From positions 124,001 through 188,000 of the forward strand of contig NZ_PYGA01000010.1 in assembly GCF_003014485.1 (NCBI RefSeq): a DNA stretch of 64,000 bases. Direction: 5' to 3'. Origin of the DNA: Murinocardiopsis flavida. Lineage in GTDB: Bacteria; Actinomycetota; Actinomycetes; Streptosporangiales; Streptosporangiaceae. A program made the translations under genes and the position numbers. The notes beneath the pieces were generated by a model that was given only the letters and a program-made list of their open reading frames with translations, had not been told where the DNA came from and searched no databases. Position 1 is the first letter of the stretch; each line of letters starts with the position of its first letter. Of this stretch, positions 1 to 7,799 are shown one piece after another.

Positions 1-1105
1 TGGGGTTGCGCACGAACAGCATCGCGGCCGGTGCGACAGCGGAGAACACCCCGGCGTCGTGCCCCGCCCCCGTCGGCAGTGCCGGTGCGCCGCCGGCCAG
101 CGCCGCCACCTGGTCGCGCAGCCCGCGTTCGAAGTCGACGACGGGTGTCAGGGACTCCTGGTAACTGGCGAGCGTGACCCCGTTGCCGCCGGAACTGCGG
201 CGGGCCGCCGACTCGATCTCGTCCACCATCGCGCGCAGGGTCGCCTCGTCGGGGGCGCGCGCGTCGAGCCAGGCGCGGACCCGCGACGGGATGGCGTTGG
301 CGCCGTTGGGCGAGACCCGCACCTTCCCCACGGTCGCCACCGCGTCCAGCCGCTGCGCCGACGCGCGGGCCGCGAGGACCGTCTCGGCGAACGGCAGCAT
401 CGGGTCGTTGCGGTCGGCCAGGCGGGTCGTCCCGGCGTGGTCGGCCTGCCCGGCGAAGTCGAGCCGCCACCGGCCGTGCGGCCAGATCGCCTCGGCGACG
501 CCGATGGGTGTGTCGCGGTGGACGAGGGCGCGGCCCTGCTCGACGTGCAGTTCGAGGAACACCCCGATGCGGCCGACCACCTCGGGGTCCGGCCCGATGC
601 GTTCGGGGTCGAGGCCCGCCGCCTCCATGGCGCGCGCCCACGTGACGCCGTCGCCGTCGGTGAGGGCGCGGGCCCGCTCCGGCGCGGTGACCCCGGTGAG
701 CAGCCGCGACCCCAGGCACGGGACGCCGAAGCGGGCGCCCTCCTCCTCGACGAAGACGCCGACGGCGAACGGCCGCCGCGGCGCGACGCCGCGCCGCTTC
801 AGCTCGTCCACCGCTGCGAGCGCGCTGACGACCCCGAGCGGGCCGTCGAACGCGCCCCCGTCGGGCACGGAGTCGAGGTGGGACCCTGTGACGACCGCGT
901 CGGGTCCGGGTTCGCCCCACCACGCCCACAGGTTGCCGTTGCGGTCGCCGCGCACGTCCAGGCCGCGCCGCTCCGCGGCCTCGGTGAACCACGCGCGCGC
1001 CTCCGCGTCGGCAGCGGTCCAGGAGAAGCGGCGGTACCCGCCGGTCCCGCCGAAGCGGCCGATGGGCAGCAGCTCGGACCACAGGTCGTCGAAGGTGTGG
1101 CTCAT
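1..1105 (-). CDS. Allantoate amidohydrolase / N-carbamoyl-L-amino-acid hydrolase family (M20 metallo-amidase), 3' end outside window
   Basis: About 368 N-terminal residues are visible; the C-terminus lies beyond base 1. The family hydrolyses N-carbamoyl, formimino or ureido groups using two metal ions. Metal-site motifs are all present: GSHLDSVPDGG near residue 73, the EEEGARF glutamates near 118, HVEQG near 185 and GAGHDAG near 350. The start is the ATG at 1103-1105. It is the third gene, on the same strand, of a histidine-utilisation cluster (hutH, hutU, this gene). I infer that it may act on a histidine breakdown intermediate such as N-formyl- or N-formimino-glutamate rather than on allantoate, because no purine degradation gene is nearby. 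The family call is firm; the substrate is open. Confidence 0.85.
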   Translation of the reverse strand, partial: MSHTFDDLWSELLPIGRFGGTGGYRRFSWTAADAEARAWFTEAAERRGLDVRGDRNGNLWAWWGEPGPDAVVTGSHLDSVPDGGAFDGPLGVVSALAAVDELKRRGVAPRRPFAVGVFVEEEGARFGVPCLGSRLLTGVTAPERARALTDGDGVTWARAMEAAGLDPERIGPDPEVVGRIGVFLELHVEQGRALVHRDTPIGVAEAIWPHGRWRLDFAGQADHAGTTRLADRNDPMLPFAETVLAARASAQRLDAVATVGKVRVSPNGANAIPSRVRAWLDARAPDEATLRAMVDEIESAARRSSGGNGVTLASYQESLTPVVDFERGLRDQVAALAGGAPALPTGAGHDAGVFSAVAPAAMLFVRNP

Positions 1106-1134
1106 GCTCGTCCGTCCTATTCGCGTGTGTCCCG

Positions 1135-1176
1135 GGTGGGGGTGGGTGGACGCAGCGGCGTCGGCCCGCCCCCACC
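1135..1176 (-). terminator. GC-rich hairpin between hutU and the amidohydrolase gene
   Basis: Arms at 1135-1146 and 1165-1176 are complementary at 11 of 12 positions, with an 18-base loop. It lies in the 121-base gap downstream of hutU. There is no T-run, as is usual in high-GC actinomycetes. It could be a terminator or a partial attenuator lowering expression of the amidohydrolase gene. Confidence 0.4.
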
Positions 1177-1226
1177 GCAGTCTGCCCGCGCAGGGCCCGT
1201 GTCCCGGAGCCGCCGCGCCCGCGCGG

Positions 1227-2897
1227 TCAGCCCTCGCGCATCGGGACGCGGAGCCCGTTGTCCTCGGCGACCGCATCGGCCTCGGGGTAGCCGGCGTCGA
1301 CGTGGCGCAGGACCCCGGTAGCGGGGTCGTTGGTCAGGACCCGGTCGAGCTTGCGGGCCGCGAGGTCGGTCCCGTCGGCGACGCTGACCTGCCCGGCGTG
1401 GATGGAGCGGCCCATGCCGACCCCTCCGCCGTGGTGGATCGACACCCAGGACGCGCCGGAGGCGGTGTTGACGAGGGCGTTGAGCAGCGGCCAGTCGGCG
1501 ATCGCGTCGGAGCCGTCCTTCATGCCCTCGGTCTCGCGGTACGGCGACGCCACCGAGCCGGTGTCGAGGTGGTCGCGGCCGATCGCGAGCGGCGCGCTGA
1601 TCTCACCCGAGGCGACCAGCTCGTTGAACCGGGCGCCCGCCGCGGCCCGCTCCCCTTGGCCGAGCCAGCAGATGCGGGCGGGCAGCCCCTGGAAGGCGAC
1701 CTTCTCGCCCGCCATGCGGATCCACCGCGCGAGGTGGTCGTTGTCGGGGAACAGGTCGAGGATCGCCCGGTCGGTGCGCGCGATGTCGGCCGGGTCGCCG
1801 GAGAGGGCCGCCCACCGGAACGGGCCCTTGCCTTCGCAGAACAGCGGGCGGATGTAGGCGGGGACGAAGCCGGGGAAGTCGAAGGCGCGGGAGAATCCCG
1901 CGGTCCGCGCCTCGCCGCGGATGGAGTTGCCGTAGTCGAACACCTCGGCACCGGCGTCGAGGAACCCGACCATGGCGGCGACATGCGCCGCCATGGAGTC
2001 CTGGGCGCGGCTGGTGAACTCGGCGGGCTTCGCCGCGGCGAGGTCGCGCCACTCCTCGAACGCCACCCCGGCCGGCAGGTACGCCAGCGGGTCGTGTGCG
2101 GAGGTCTGGTCGGTGACGATGTCGATGGGCGCGTCGCGGCGCAGCAGCTCCGGCAGCACCTCGGCGGCGTTGCCGAGCAGGCCGATCGACAGCGGACGCC
2201 GGGCGTCGCGCGCCTCGGTGGCCAGGCGCAGCGCGTCGTCGATGCCGTCGGCGCGCACGTCGAGGTAGCGGTGGGCGATGCGGCGCTCGATCCGGCTGGC
2301 GTCGCACTCCACGACGATGGCGACGCCGCCGTTCATGGTGACTGCGAGCGGCTGGGCGCCGCCCATGCCGCCGAGGCCCGCGGTGAGGGTGATGGTGCCC
2401 GCCAGGCTCCCCCCGCTGCCGCCGCCGAGTTTGGCGGCGACGGCGGCGAACGTCTCATAGGTGCCCTGGAGGATGCCCTGGGTGCCGATGTAGATCCACG
2501 ACCCGGCGGTCATCTGCCCGTACATGGTCAGGCCGAGGTCGTCCAGGCGCCGGAACTCCTCCCAGTTCGCCCAGTCGGGCACCAGGTTGGCGTTGGCGAT
2601 GAGCACGCGCGGCGCCCATTCGTGGGTGCGCAGGATGCCGACCGGGCGGCCGGACTGCACGAGCAGGGTCTCGTCGCCCTCGATGTCGCGCAGCGAGGCG
2701 CTGATGCGGTCGAAGCTGCGCCAGTCCCGGGCGGCCTTGCCGGTGCCGCCGTAGACGACCAGGTCGTCGGGGTGTTCGGCGACCTCGGGGTCCAGGTTGT
2801 TGTGCAGCATGCGCAAGGCGGCCTCTTGCGGCCAGCCCTTCGCGCTCAGCCGGGTGCCGCGGGGGGCGCGGACGGGGCGCGGTCCTGACGTGGTCAT
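1227..2897 (-). CDS. hutU: Urocanate hydratase
   Basis: Converts urocanate to 4-imidazolone-5-propionate, the second step of histidine degradation, in the cytosol with tightly bound NAD+. It has 556 residues, the normal family length. The NAD-binding signature [14 protein letters not shown] is near residue 173, and the conserved active-site segment [11 protein letters not shown] is in the C-terminal third. The start is an ATG just after a short GGGAAT-type leader, 54 bases from the hutH stop, so hutH and hutU are probably co-transcribed. Confidence 0.97.
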   Translation of the reverse strand: MTTSGPRPVRAPRGTRLSAKGWPQEAALRMLHNNLDPEVAEHPDDLVVYGGTGKAARDWRSFDRISASLRDIEGDETLLVQSGRPVGILRTHEWAPRVLIANANLVPDWANWEEFRRLDDLGLTMYGQMTAGSWIYIGTQGILQGTYETFAAVAAKLGGGSGGSLAGTITLTAGLGGMGGAQPLAVTMNGGVAIVVECDASRIERRIAHRYLDVRADGIDDALRLATEARDARRPLSIGLLGNAAEVLPELLRRDAPIDIVTDQTSAHDPLAYLPAGVAFEEWRDLAAAKPAEFTSRAQDSMAAHVAAMVGFLDAGAEVFDYGNSIRGEARTAGFSRAFDFPGFVPAYIRPLFCEGKGPFRWAALSGDPADIARTDRAILDLFPDNDHLARWIRMAGEKVAFQGLPARICWLGQGERAAAGARFNELVASGEISAPLAIGRDHLDTGSVASPYRETEGMKDGSDAIADWPLLNALVNTASGASWVSIHHGGGVGMGRSIHAGQVSVADGTDLAARKLDRVLTNDPATGVLRHVDAGYPEADAVAEDNGLRVPMREG

Positions 2898-2951
2898 GGG
2901 CGTGATTCCCCTTTTTTCTGTGGGCGGGCGGGTCCTCAGTGGGCGGGCCGG

Positions 2952-4496
2952 TCAGCGCAAGGGGGTGACCCCTGCGGCGGCGCGCCGCACGGTGCCGTCG
3001 GCGACGAGGGCCGTCGCGGCGTCGATCTCGGGGGCGAGGTGGCGGTCGGGGCCGGGGCCGGCGACCTTCTCCCGCACCGCTGCGACGACGGCGCCGGTGG
3101 CGGGGCCGGGCCGCAGCGGTGCGCGCAGGTCGACGGCCCGGGCGGCGGTGAGTACTTCGATGGCGAGGATGCCGGTCAGCCCGTCGACGGCACGGCGCAG
3201 CTTGCGCGCCGCCGACCACCCCATGGACACGTGGTCCTCCTGCATCGCGGAGCTGGGGATGGAGTCGACGCTCGCCGGTGCGGCGAGCCGCTTGAGTTCG
3301 GAGACGATGGCGGCCTGGGTGTACTGGGCGATCATGTGGCCGGAGTCGACACCGGGGTCGTCGGCGAGGAACGCCGGCAGGCCGTGCGAGCGGGCGACGT
3401 CGAGCATCCGGTCGGTGCGCCGCTCGGAGATGGAGCCGAGGTCGGCGACCGCGATGGCGAGGAAGTCGAGGACGTAGCCGACGGGGGCGCCGTGGAAGTT
3501 GCCGTTGGACTCCACCCGGCCGTCGTCGAGGACCACGGGGTTGTCGATGGCCGCGGCGAGTTCCCGCCCGGCGACCGCTTCGGCGTGCGCGAGGGTGTCG
3601 CGCGCGGCCCCGGCGACCTGCGGCGCGCAGCGCAGCGAGTAGGCGTCCTGCACGCGGTTGCAGTCGGGGCCGCGGTGGGAGGCGACGATGGGCGAATCGG
3701 CGAGCAGGGCCGCCATGTTCGCCGCGGCGGCGGCCTGGCCGGGGTGCGGGCGCAGGGCCTGGAGGTCGGACGCGAACACCCGGTCGGTGCCGAGCAGCGC
3801 CTCCACGCTCATCGCGGCGGCGATGTCGGCGGTGACGAGCAGGCCGCGCAGGTCGTGGATTGCCAGCGCGAGCATCCCGGTCATGCCGTCGGTGCCGTTG
3901 ATGAGCGCGAGGCCCTCTTTCGCGGCGAGTTCGAAGGGGCGCAGTCCGGCGGCCGCCAGCGCGGCCGCCGCGTCGGTGTCGGCGCCCGAGGCGTCGAGCA
4001 CCCGCCCCTCCCCCATCAGGGCGAGCGCGACGTGCGACAGGGGCGCGAGGTCGCCGGAGCAGCCGAGGCTGCCGTACTCGTGGACGACGGGGGTGATCCC
4101 GTGGTTCAGCAGCGCCGCGAGCAGTTCGGCGGTCTCGGGCCGCACTCCCGTGTGGCCGGAGGCGAGGGTGTGCAGCCGCAGCAGCATCAGGGCGCGGACG
4201 ACGTCGCGCTCGACAGCGGGGCCGGTGCCGGCGGCGTGCGAGCGGATCAGCGAGCGTTGCAGGCGGGCGCGGAGCTCGGGGGCGATGTGCCGGGTGGCGA
4301 GCGCGCCGAACCCGGTGGTCACCCCGTAGGCGGGTGCTGTTTCGGATGCCAGCGCCTCGACCCGCTCGCGGCCGTCGGCGAGGGCCTTGCGGGAGTCGTC
4401 GGAGAGGCGGACGGGCGCGTTGTCGCGGGCGACGGCGACGACATCGGTGATGCTCAGCGGCTCTCGGCCGAGGGTGATGGGCGCTGCTGTGGGCAT
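2952..4496 (-). CDS. hutH: Histidine ammonia-lyase
   Basis: Deaminates L-histidine to trans-urocanate, the first step of histidine use. I chose the ATG at 4496 (514 residues) because a GGGGG Shine-Dalgarno tract lies just upstream; an in-frame start 39 bases further up lacks this support. The family's self-made MIO electrophile comes from a three-residue motif. Here the motif reads Cys146-Ser147-Gly148 inside GSLGCSGDLAPLSH, rather than the textbook Ala-Ser-Gly. The catalytic Tyr57 (APAYGVTTGFG) is present. The gene opens the hut operon. Confidence 0.97.
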   Translation of the reverse strand: MPTAAPITLGREPLSITDVVAVARDNAPVRLSDDSRKALADGRERVEALASETAPAYGVTTGFGALATRHIAPELRARLQRSLIRSHAAGTGPAVERDVVRALMLLRLHTLASGHTGVRPETAELLAALLNHGITPVVHEYGSLGCSGDLAPLSHVALALMGEGRVLDASGADTDAAAALAAAGLRPFELAAKEGLALINGTDGMTGMLALAIHDLRGLLVTADIAAAMSVEALLGTDRVFASDLQALRPHPGQAAAAANMAALLADSPIVASHRGPDCNRVQDAYSLRCAPQVAGAARDTLAHAEAVAGRELAAAIDNPVVLDDGRVESNGNFHGAPVGYVLDFLAIAVADLGSISERRTDRMLDVARSHGLPAFLADDPGVDSGHMIAQYTQAAIVSELKRLAAPASVDSIPSSAMQEDHVSMGWSAARKLRRAVDGLTGILAIEVLTAARAVDLRAPLRPGPATGAVVAAVREKVAGPGPDRHLAPEIDAATALVADGTVRRAAAGVTPLR

Positions 4497-4568
4497 GCCC
4501 CCATTGCACATCCGGCGCGGCGTCGGCGGGAGCACCGAACCGCGGTTCGTGTCTGAGATTTCAGATAC

Positions 4569-4811
4569 TCAGGGCGGGGGCGGACGGGGGCCGCCGGGGG
4601 TCGACGCGTCCGGCGGGTCCCGCCAGATGCGGGCGACGGTCATCTCCGCGAGGAAGTGGCACTGCGACGGCCGGAGGTGGGCGACGTGGCGCGAGACCGC
4701 GAGGCGGGGCTCCTCCCAGGTCTCGGCGCGCACGATCGCGCCGAAGCATCGGGCCTCGTGGGCCAGCAGCGGAATGTCCGGTGGGTCGTGACTGGGCTGC
4801 GCCGGATACAC
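4569..4811 (-). CDS. Hypothetical protein, about 80 residues
   Basis: I do not recognise this protein. Support for coding is a strong G/C bias at third positions through most of the frame and a GGAG Shine-Dalgarno sequence eight bases before a GTG at 4811. An ATG at 4880 would give 103 residues, but the added codons look less coding-like. The product is soluble, begins with an aromatic/proline-rich stretch, and ends in a Pro/Gly/Arg-rich tail. No membrane span or known motif is seen. It lies on the same strand as hutH, 72 bases upstream of it. It may also be non-coding. Confidence 0.4.
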   Translation of the reverse strand: MYPAQPSHDPPDIPLLAHEARCFGAIVRAETWEEPRLAVSRHVAHLRPSQCHFLAEMTVARIWRDPPDASTPGGPRPPPP

Positions 4812-5179
4812 CTGAATCGCTCCAGATGCCGCGATACGTGCGGCAATTGGGGGTCTCGCCGTGAATGCTCTCACATTCACGAGCGGAAACCGACGGGTCG
4901 GTATACAGAATTCCCGACGTCCGAATCGCTACTCTCCGCAGGTGGACACGGAGCGCAACCCCGCTCCCGCCATTTCGGACACTTCGTCACCCCCCGTGTC
5001 GCCACCCCGGCGGCGTCGAAGGCCGCCGCCGCGGGTCCCACTGCGCGATACGCCGCGAAGCGGGCGCAGTAGGGGAGTGCGAAGCATTCGCGACGGCAGC
5101 CACCCCCCTCGTCCGAGGGCACCAGGGGCGTCCCGCACACCCCCTTCACCCAGGACACCAGGAACGTGGGAACGGGCGG
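4812..5179. other. Intergenic region with no convincing gene
   Basis: The first part (about 4812-4990) has lower GC than the neighbours and looks like promoter DNA. The rest is GC-rich. Open frames on both strands here show no consistent codon bias, no ribosome site and no recognisable product. Confidence 0.4.
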
Positions 5180-5872
5180 TCAGCCCGGGGTTTCCGCTGC
5201 GAGTTTGGCGCGCATTTGCGCCGACCAGGCCGTTGCCGCGCGCAGGACCGGGCCCGGCAGTTCGTGGCCGCCCGGGTGCTGGTGGAAGGCGACGTCCGCG
5301 CCGCGCTCGGTGAGCTGGTCGGACAGCAGCGCCGCCTGGTCGTACGGGGTGATCGTGTCGGCGCGGCCGGCGCCGACGAACACCGACGCGCCGGCCAGGT
5401 CGACGCGGTCCGGCTCCCTGCCCTGCAAGGGTGCCGCCGGTGCGAACAGCGCGGCGCCCCGGAGCAGGTCCGGCCGCAGCAGGAGCAGCGCCGCGGCGAT
5501 GTTCGCACCGTTGGAGAACCCCACGGCGACGATCTTCGCGGGGTCCAGCCCGTACTCGCGCGCCGCGAGTCCCGTGAAATCGGCGAGATCCCCCGCTCGG
5601 CGGATCACGTCGGGCACGTCGAAGCGGCCCATGCCCATCCTGCGGAACCACCGGTTCGCACCGTTCTCCTCGACGGCGCCGCGCGGGGACAGCAGCGCCG
5701 CCCCGGGGGCGAGCGCCGCGCCGAGGTCGAGCAGGTCGTGCTCGTCGGCCCCGGTGCCGTGCAGCAGGAGCAGGGTCACCCCGTCGCCGTGCCCGGGCAC
5801 GTAGACGTGCGGTGTGCTCTGCGCGTCGGTGCCGGGGTGGAAGCGGCGGGTCTGCGGCCTCGGCATGGTCAT
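5180..5872 (-). CDS. Alpha/beta hydrolase, MhqD-like carboxylesterase/phospholipase family
   Basis: A 230-residue serine hydrolase. The nucleophile elbow is Gly-Phe-Ser120-Asn-Gly, the oxyanion segment HGTGADEHD is at 38-46, an Asp follows in GRADTITPYD, and the His is in PGGHELPG near the C-terminus. The ATG start overlaps the stop of the upstream dioxygenase gene by four bases (ATGA), so the two are translationally coupled. In Bacillus the homologous pair MhqD/MhqO handles hydroquinones and quinones, which suggests the same role here. The exact substrate is not shown by sequence. Confidence 0.85.
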   Translation of the reverse strand: MTMPRPQTRRFHPGTDAQSTPHVYVPGHGDGVTLLLLHGTGADEHDLLDLGAALAPGAALLSPRGAVEENGANRWFRRMGMGRFDVPDVIRRAGDLADFTGLAAREYGLDPAKIVAVGFSNGANIAAALLLLRPDLLRGAALFAPAAPLQGREPDRVDLAGASVFVGAGRADTITPYDQAALLSDQLTERGADVAFHQHPGGHELPGPVLRAATAWSAQMRAKLAAETPG

Positions 5873-6825
5873 GCCTCCTTCGCGAGCGCGATCTCCGGCA
5901 GCGAGCGCTCGATCTGGGCGCGGTCGGGCTCCAGCCAGGGCGGCAGCCGCAGGGACCGGCCGAGTTCGAGCAGCGGCTCGTCGTAGTCGAATCCGGGGCC
6001 GTCGGTGGCGATCTCCAGGAGGACGCCGCCGGGCTCGCGGAAGTAGATCGAGCGGAAGTACTGGCGGTCGCGGATGTCGGTCACGCCGACGCCCTCGTCC
6101 AGCAGCGCGCGCCGCCAGTCGGACTGGGACTGCTCGTCGGGGGCGCGGTAGGCGACGTGGTGGACGGTGCCGGCCGCGACCAGCCCGCTGGGCGCCTTGG
6201 GGTCGGCGAGGACGTCGACGACCCGGCCGACGCCTTCGGTGCCGGGCGCGGTGCGGAAGCGGTAGCGCCCGGCGTCCTCGGCGACCAGCTCGAACCCGAG
6301 CTTGCCGGACAGCATCGACGCCGTCCCCTCGTAGTCCCGTTCGGTCAGGGTGACGGCGCGGACGCCGCGGATTGCGTGCTCCTGGGGGACGGGGCCGCCG
6401 TCCCAGGGGTCGGTGTCGTGGTAGTCGGCGCTGGCGACCAGTTCCACGATCAGGCCGTCGGGGTCGCGCAGGCTCAGTACGTCCTCGTCGATGCGCTCGG
6501 CCGGCCGGGTGGACGGGATGCCGGTCGCGGCGAGGTGGCGCTGCCACCAGCCCAGCGAGCCCTCGGGGACCGAGAAGGAGGTCGTGGTGGCCTGCCCGGC
6601 GCCGAGCCGGCCCTTGGGCGCGCCCGGCCACGGGAAGAAGGTGAGGACGGTGCCGGGGTTGCCGGCGCGGTCGCCGTAGTAGAGGTGGTAGGTCCCGGGG
6701 TCGTCGAAGTTGACGGTCTTCTTCACGAGCCGCATGCCGAGCGCGTTGAGGTAGAAGTCGGCGTTGGCCTGCGGGTCGCTGGCGATCGCTGTGACGTGGT
6801 GGATCCCGGAGGGTCGGACGGCCAT
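5869..6825 (-). CDS. Ring-cleaving dioxygenase of the VOC/glyoxalase superfamily, MhqO/LinE-like
   Basis: 318 residues forming two vicinal-oxygen-chelate modules, as in hydroquinone-type extradiol dioxygenases. Likely metal ligands are the His in GIHHVTAIA at the N-terminus, the His in VHHVAYRAP (about residue 215) and the Glu in GVLLEIATDG (about 265). The ATG at 6825 has an AAGGAG Shine-Dalgarno sequence nine bases upstream. It shares a coupled operon with the hydrolase that follows and is divergent from an IclR regulator across 178 bases. Role by family: ring cleavage of hydroquinones and protection against quinone stress. Confidence 0.88.
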   Translation of the reverse strand: MAVRPSGIHHVTAIASDPQANADFYLNALGMRLVKKTVNFDDPGTYHLYYGDRAGNPGTVLTFFPWPGAPKGRLGAGQATTTSFSVPEGSLGWWQRHLAATGIPSTRPAERIDEDVLSLRDPDGLIVELVASADYHDTDPWDGGPVPQEHAIRGVRAVTLTERDYEGTASMLSGKLGFELVAEDAGRYRFRTAPGTEGVGRVVDVLADPKAPSGLVAAGTVHHVAYRAPDEQSQSDWRRALLDEGVGVTDIRDRQYFRSIYFREPGGVLLEIATDGPGFDYDEPLLELGRSLRLPPWLEPDRAQIERSLPEIALAKEA

Positions 6826-7003
6826 GCTCGGCTCCTTCGCGCTGGACGGGTGCTCGCAGTCTACAGAACAGTTGAAAATTAAATTGAATTCCCGAACGCG
6901 CCCCACTGTCCCCTCCCCCCTCGAGCGGCGGCTCGAACAGCGAGAATCGGTGCGTGCCCCCGCCGGCACGAACCCGCAGTGGACCAGAAAGGGTGAACGC
7001 GCA
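6826..7003. promoter_or_regulatory. Divergent promoter region between dioxygenase and IclR genes
   Basis: This 178-base spacer contains an AT-rich island at about 6856-6892, unusual for this genome, with two TTGAA words eleven bases apart. Such an island between a regulator and its divergent target is where the RNA polymerase and IclR sites would be expected. The exact operator is not defined. Confidence 0.45.
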
Positions 7004-7765
7004 TTGAGCATCGTCCCCGCGGCGACCCGCGCCCTGCGGCTGCTGCGCTTCCTCGCCGCGCAGCAGGGCCCCGTCTCCGCCGCCGCCATCGCCCGCGACC
7101 TCGGCCTGCCCCGCTCCAGCGTCTACCAGCTGCTGGAGGCCATGGCCGACGAGGGCTTCGTGACACGGCTGCCGGAGGAGCGGCGCTGGGGACTGGGCGT
7201 CGCCGCGTTCGAGATCGGCTCGGCCTACCTGCGGCACGACCCCCTCGAACGGCTGGCCGGGCCGCTGCTGACGGTCCTCGCCGAGCAGACGGGCGCGACC
7301 GCCCACCTCGGCGTCCTGCACGGCGCCGACACGCTGTACCTGCTCAAGGAGCAGCCGCGCTACGCGCCGACCCTGGTCACCGGTGTCGGCGTGCGGCTGC
7401 CCGCGCACCTCACCGCATCGGGCCGGGCGATCCTCGCGCAGCTGCCGCGCGCCCAGGTCCGCGCCCTCTACCCGGCGCGCACCGGGTTCGTGGACCGGAC
7501 AGGACGCGGCCCCGCGTCGCCGACCCAGCTGCGCGAGCTGCTGGACGTCGAGCGCCGCCGCGGCTGGTCGAGCGAGGACCAGCAGGTCACCGAGGGATTC
7601 GCGTCGGTCGCCGCCGCGGCGTTCGACCACACCGCCCGCCCGGTGGCGGCGATCGGGCTGACGGTGCCAGGCGAGCGCCCCGTGACACCCGCGGCGCTTG
7701 CGTCGCGGGTACGCGACTCCGCCGCCGAACTCACCCGCCGCCTCAACGGCCGCGCGCCGGGCTGA
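7004..7765 (+). CDS. IclR-family transcriptional regulator
   Basis: About 253 residues: an N-terminal winged helix-turn-helix (residues 5-65, including LPRSSVYQLLEAMADEGFV) followed by the IclR effector domain (HLTASGRAILAQLP, GFASVAAAAFD). I chose the TTG at 7004 because an AAAGGG ribosome site precedes it and the HTH begins as usual within a few residues. Upstream in-frame codons run through the AT-rich promoter. It is divergent from the dioxygenase/hydrolase operon, which it probably controls. In Bacillus that pathway is controlled by a MarR-type repressor instead. Confidence 0.87.
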   Translation: MSIVPAATRALRLLRFLAAQQGPVSAAAIARDLGLPRSSVYQLLEAMADEGFVTRLPEERRWGLGVAAFEIGSAYLRHDPLERLAGPLLTVLAEQTGATAHLGVLHGADTLYLLKEQPRYAPTLVTGVGVRLPAHLTASGRAILAQLPRAQVRALYPARTGFVDRTGRGPASPTQLRELLDVERRRGWSSEDQQVTEGFASVAAAAFDHTARPVAAIGLTVPGERPVTPAALASRVRDSAAELTRRLNGRAPG

Positions 7766-7799
7766 TCGCCCGCGCGCCGCCGCCCGCCGTCCCTCGCCG

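Noticed and set aside
174-2888. Long plus-strand frame opposite hutU and the amidohydrolase gene
   Set aside because: A shadow of high-GC coding DNA on the other strand; composition is Arg/Ala/Ser junk and it runs antisense through two clear genes.
4877-5158. 93-codon Cys-containing frame in the gap before the MhqD-like gene
   Set aside because: Codon bias fades along the frame, no ribosome site and no family resemblance.
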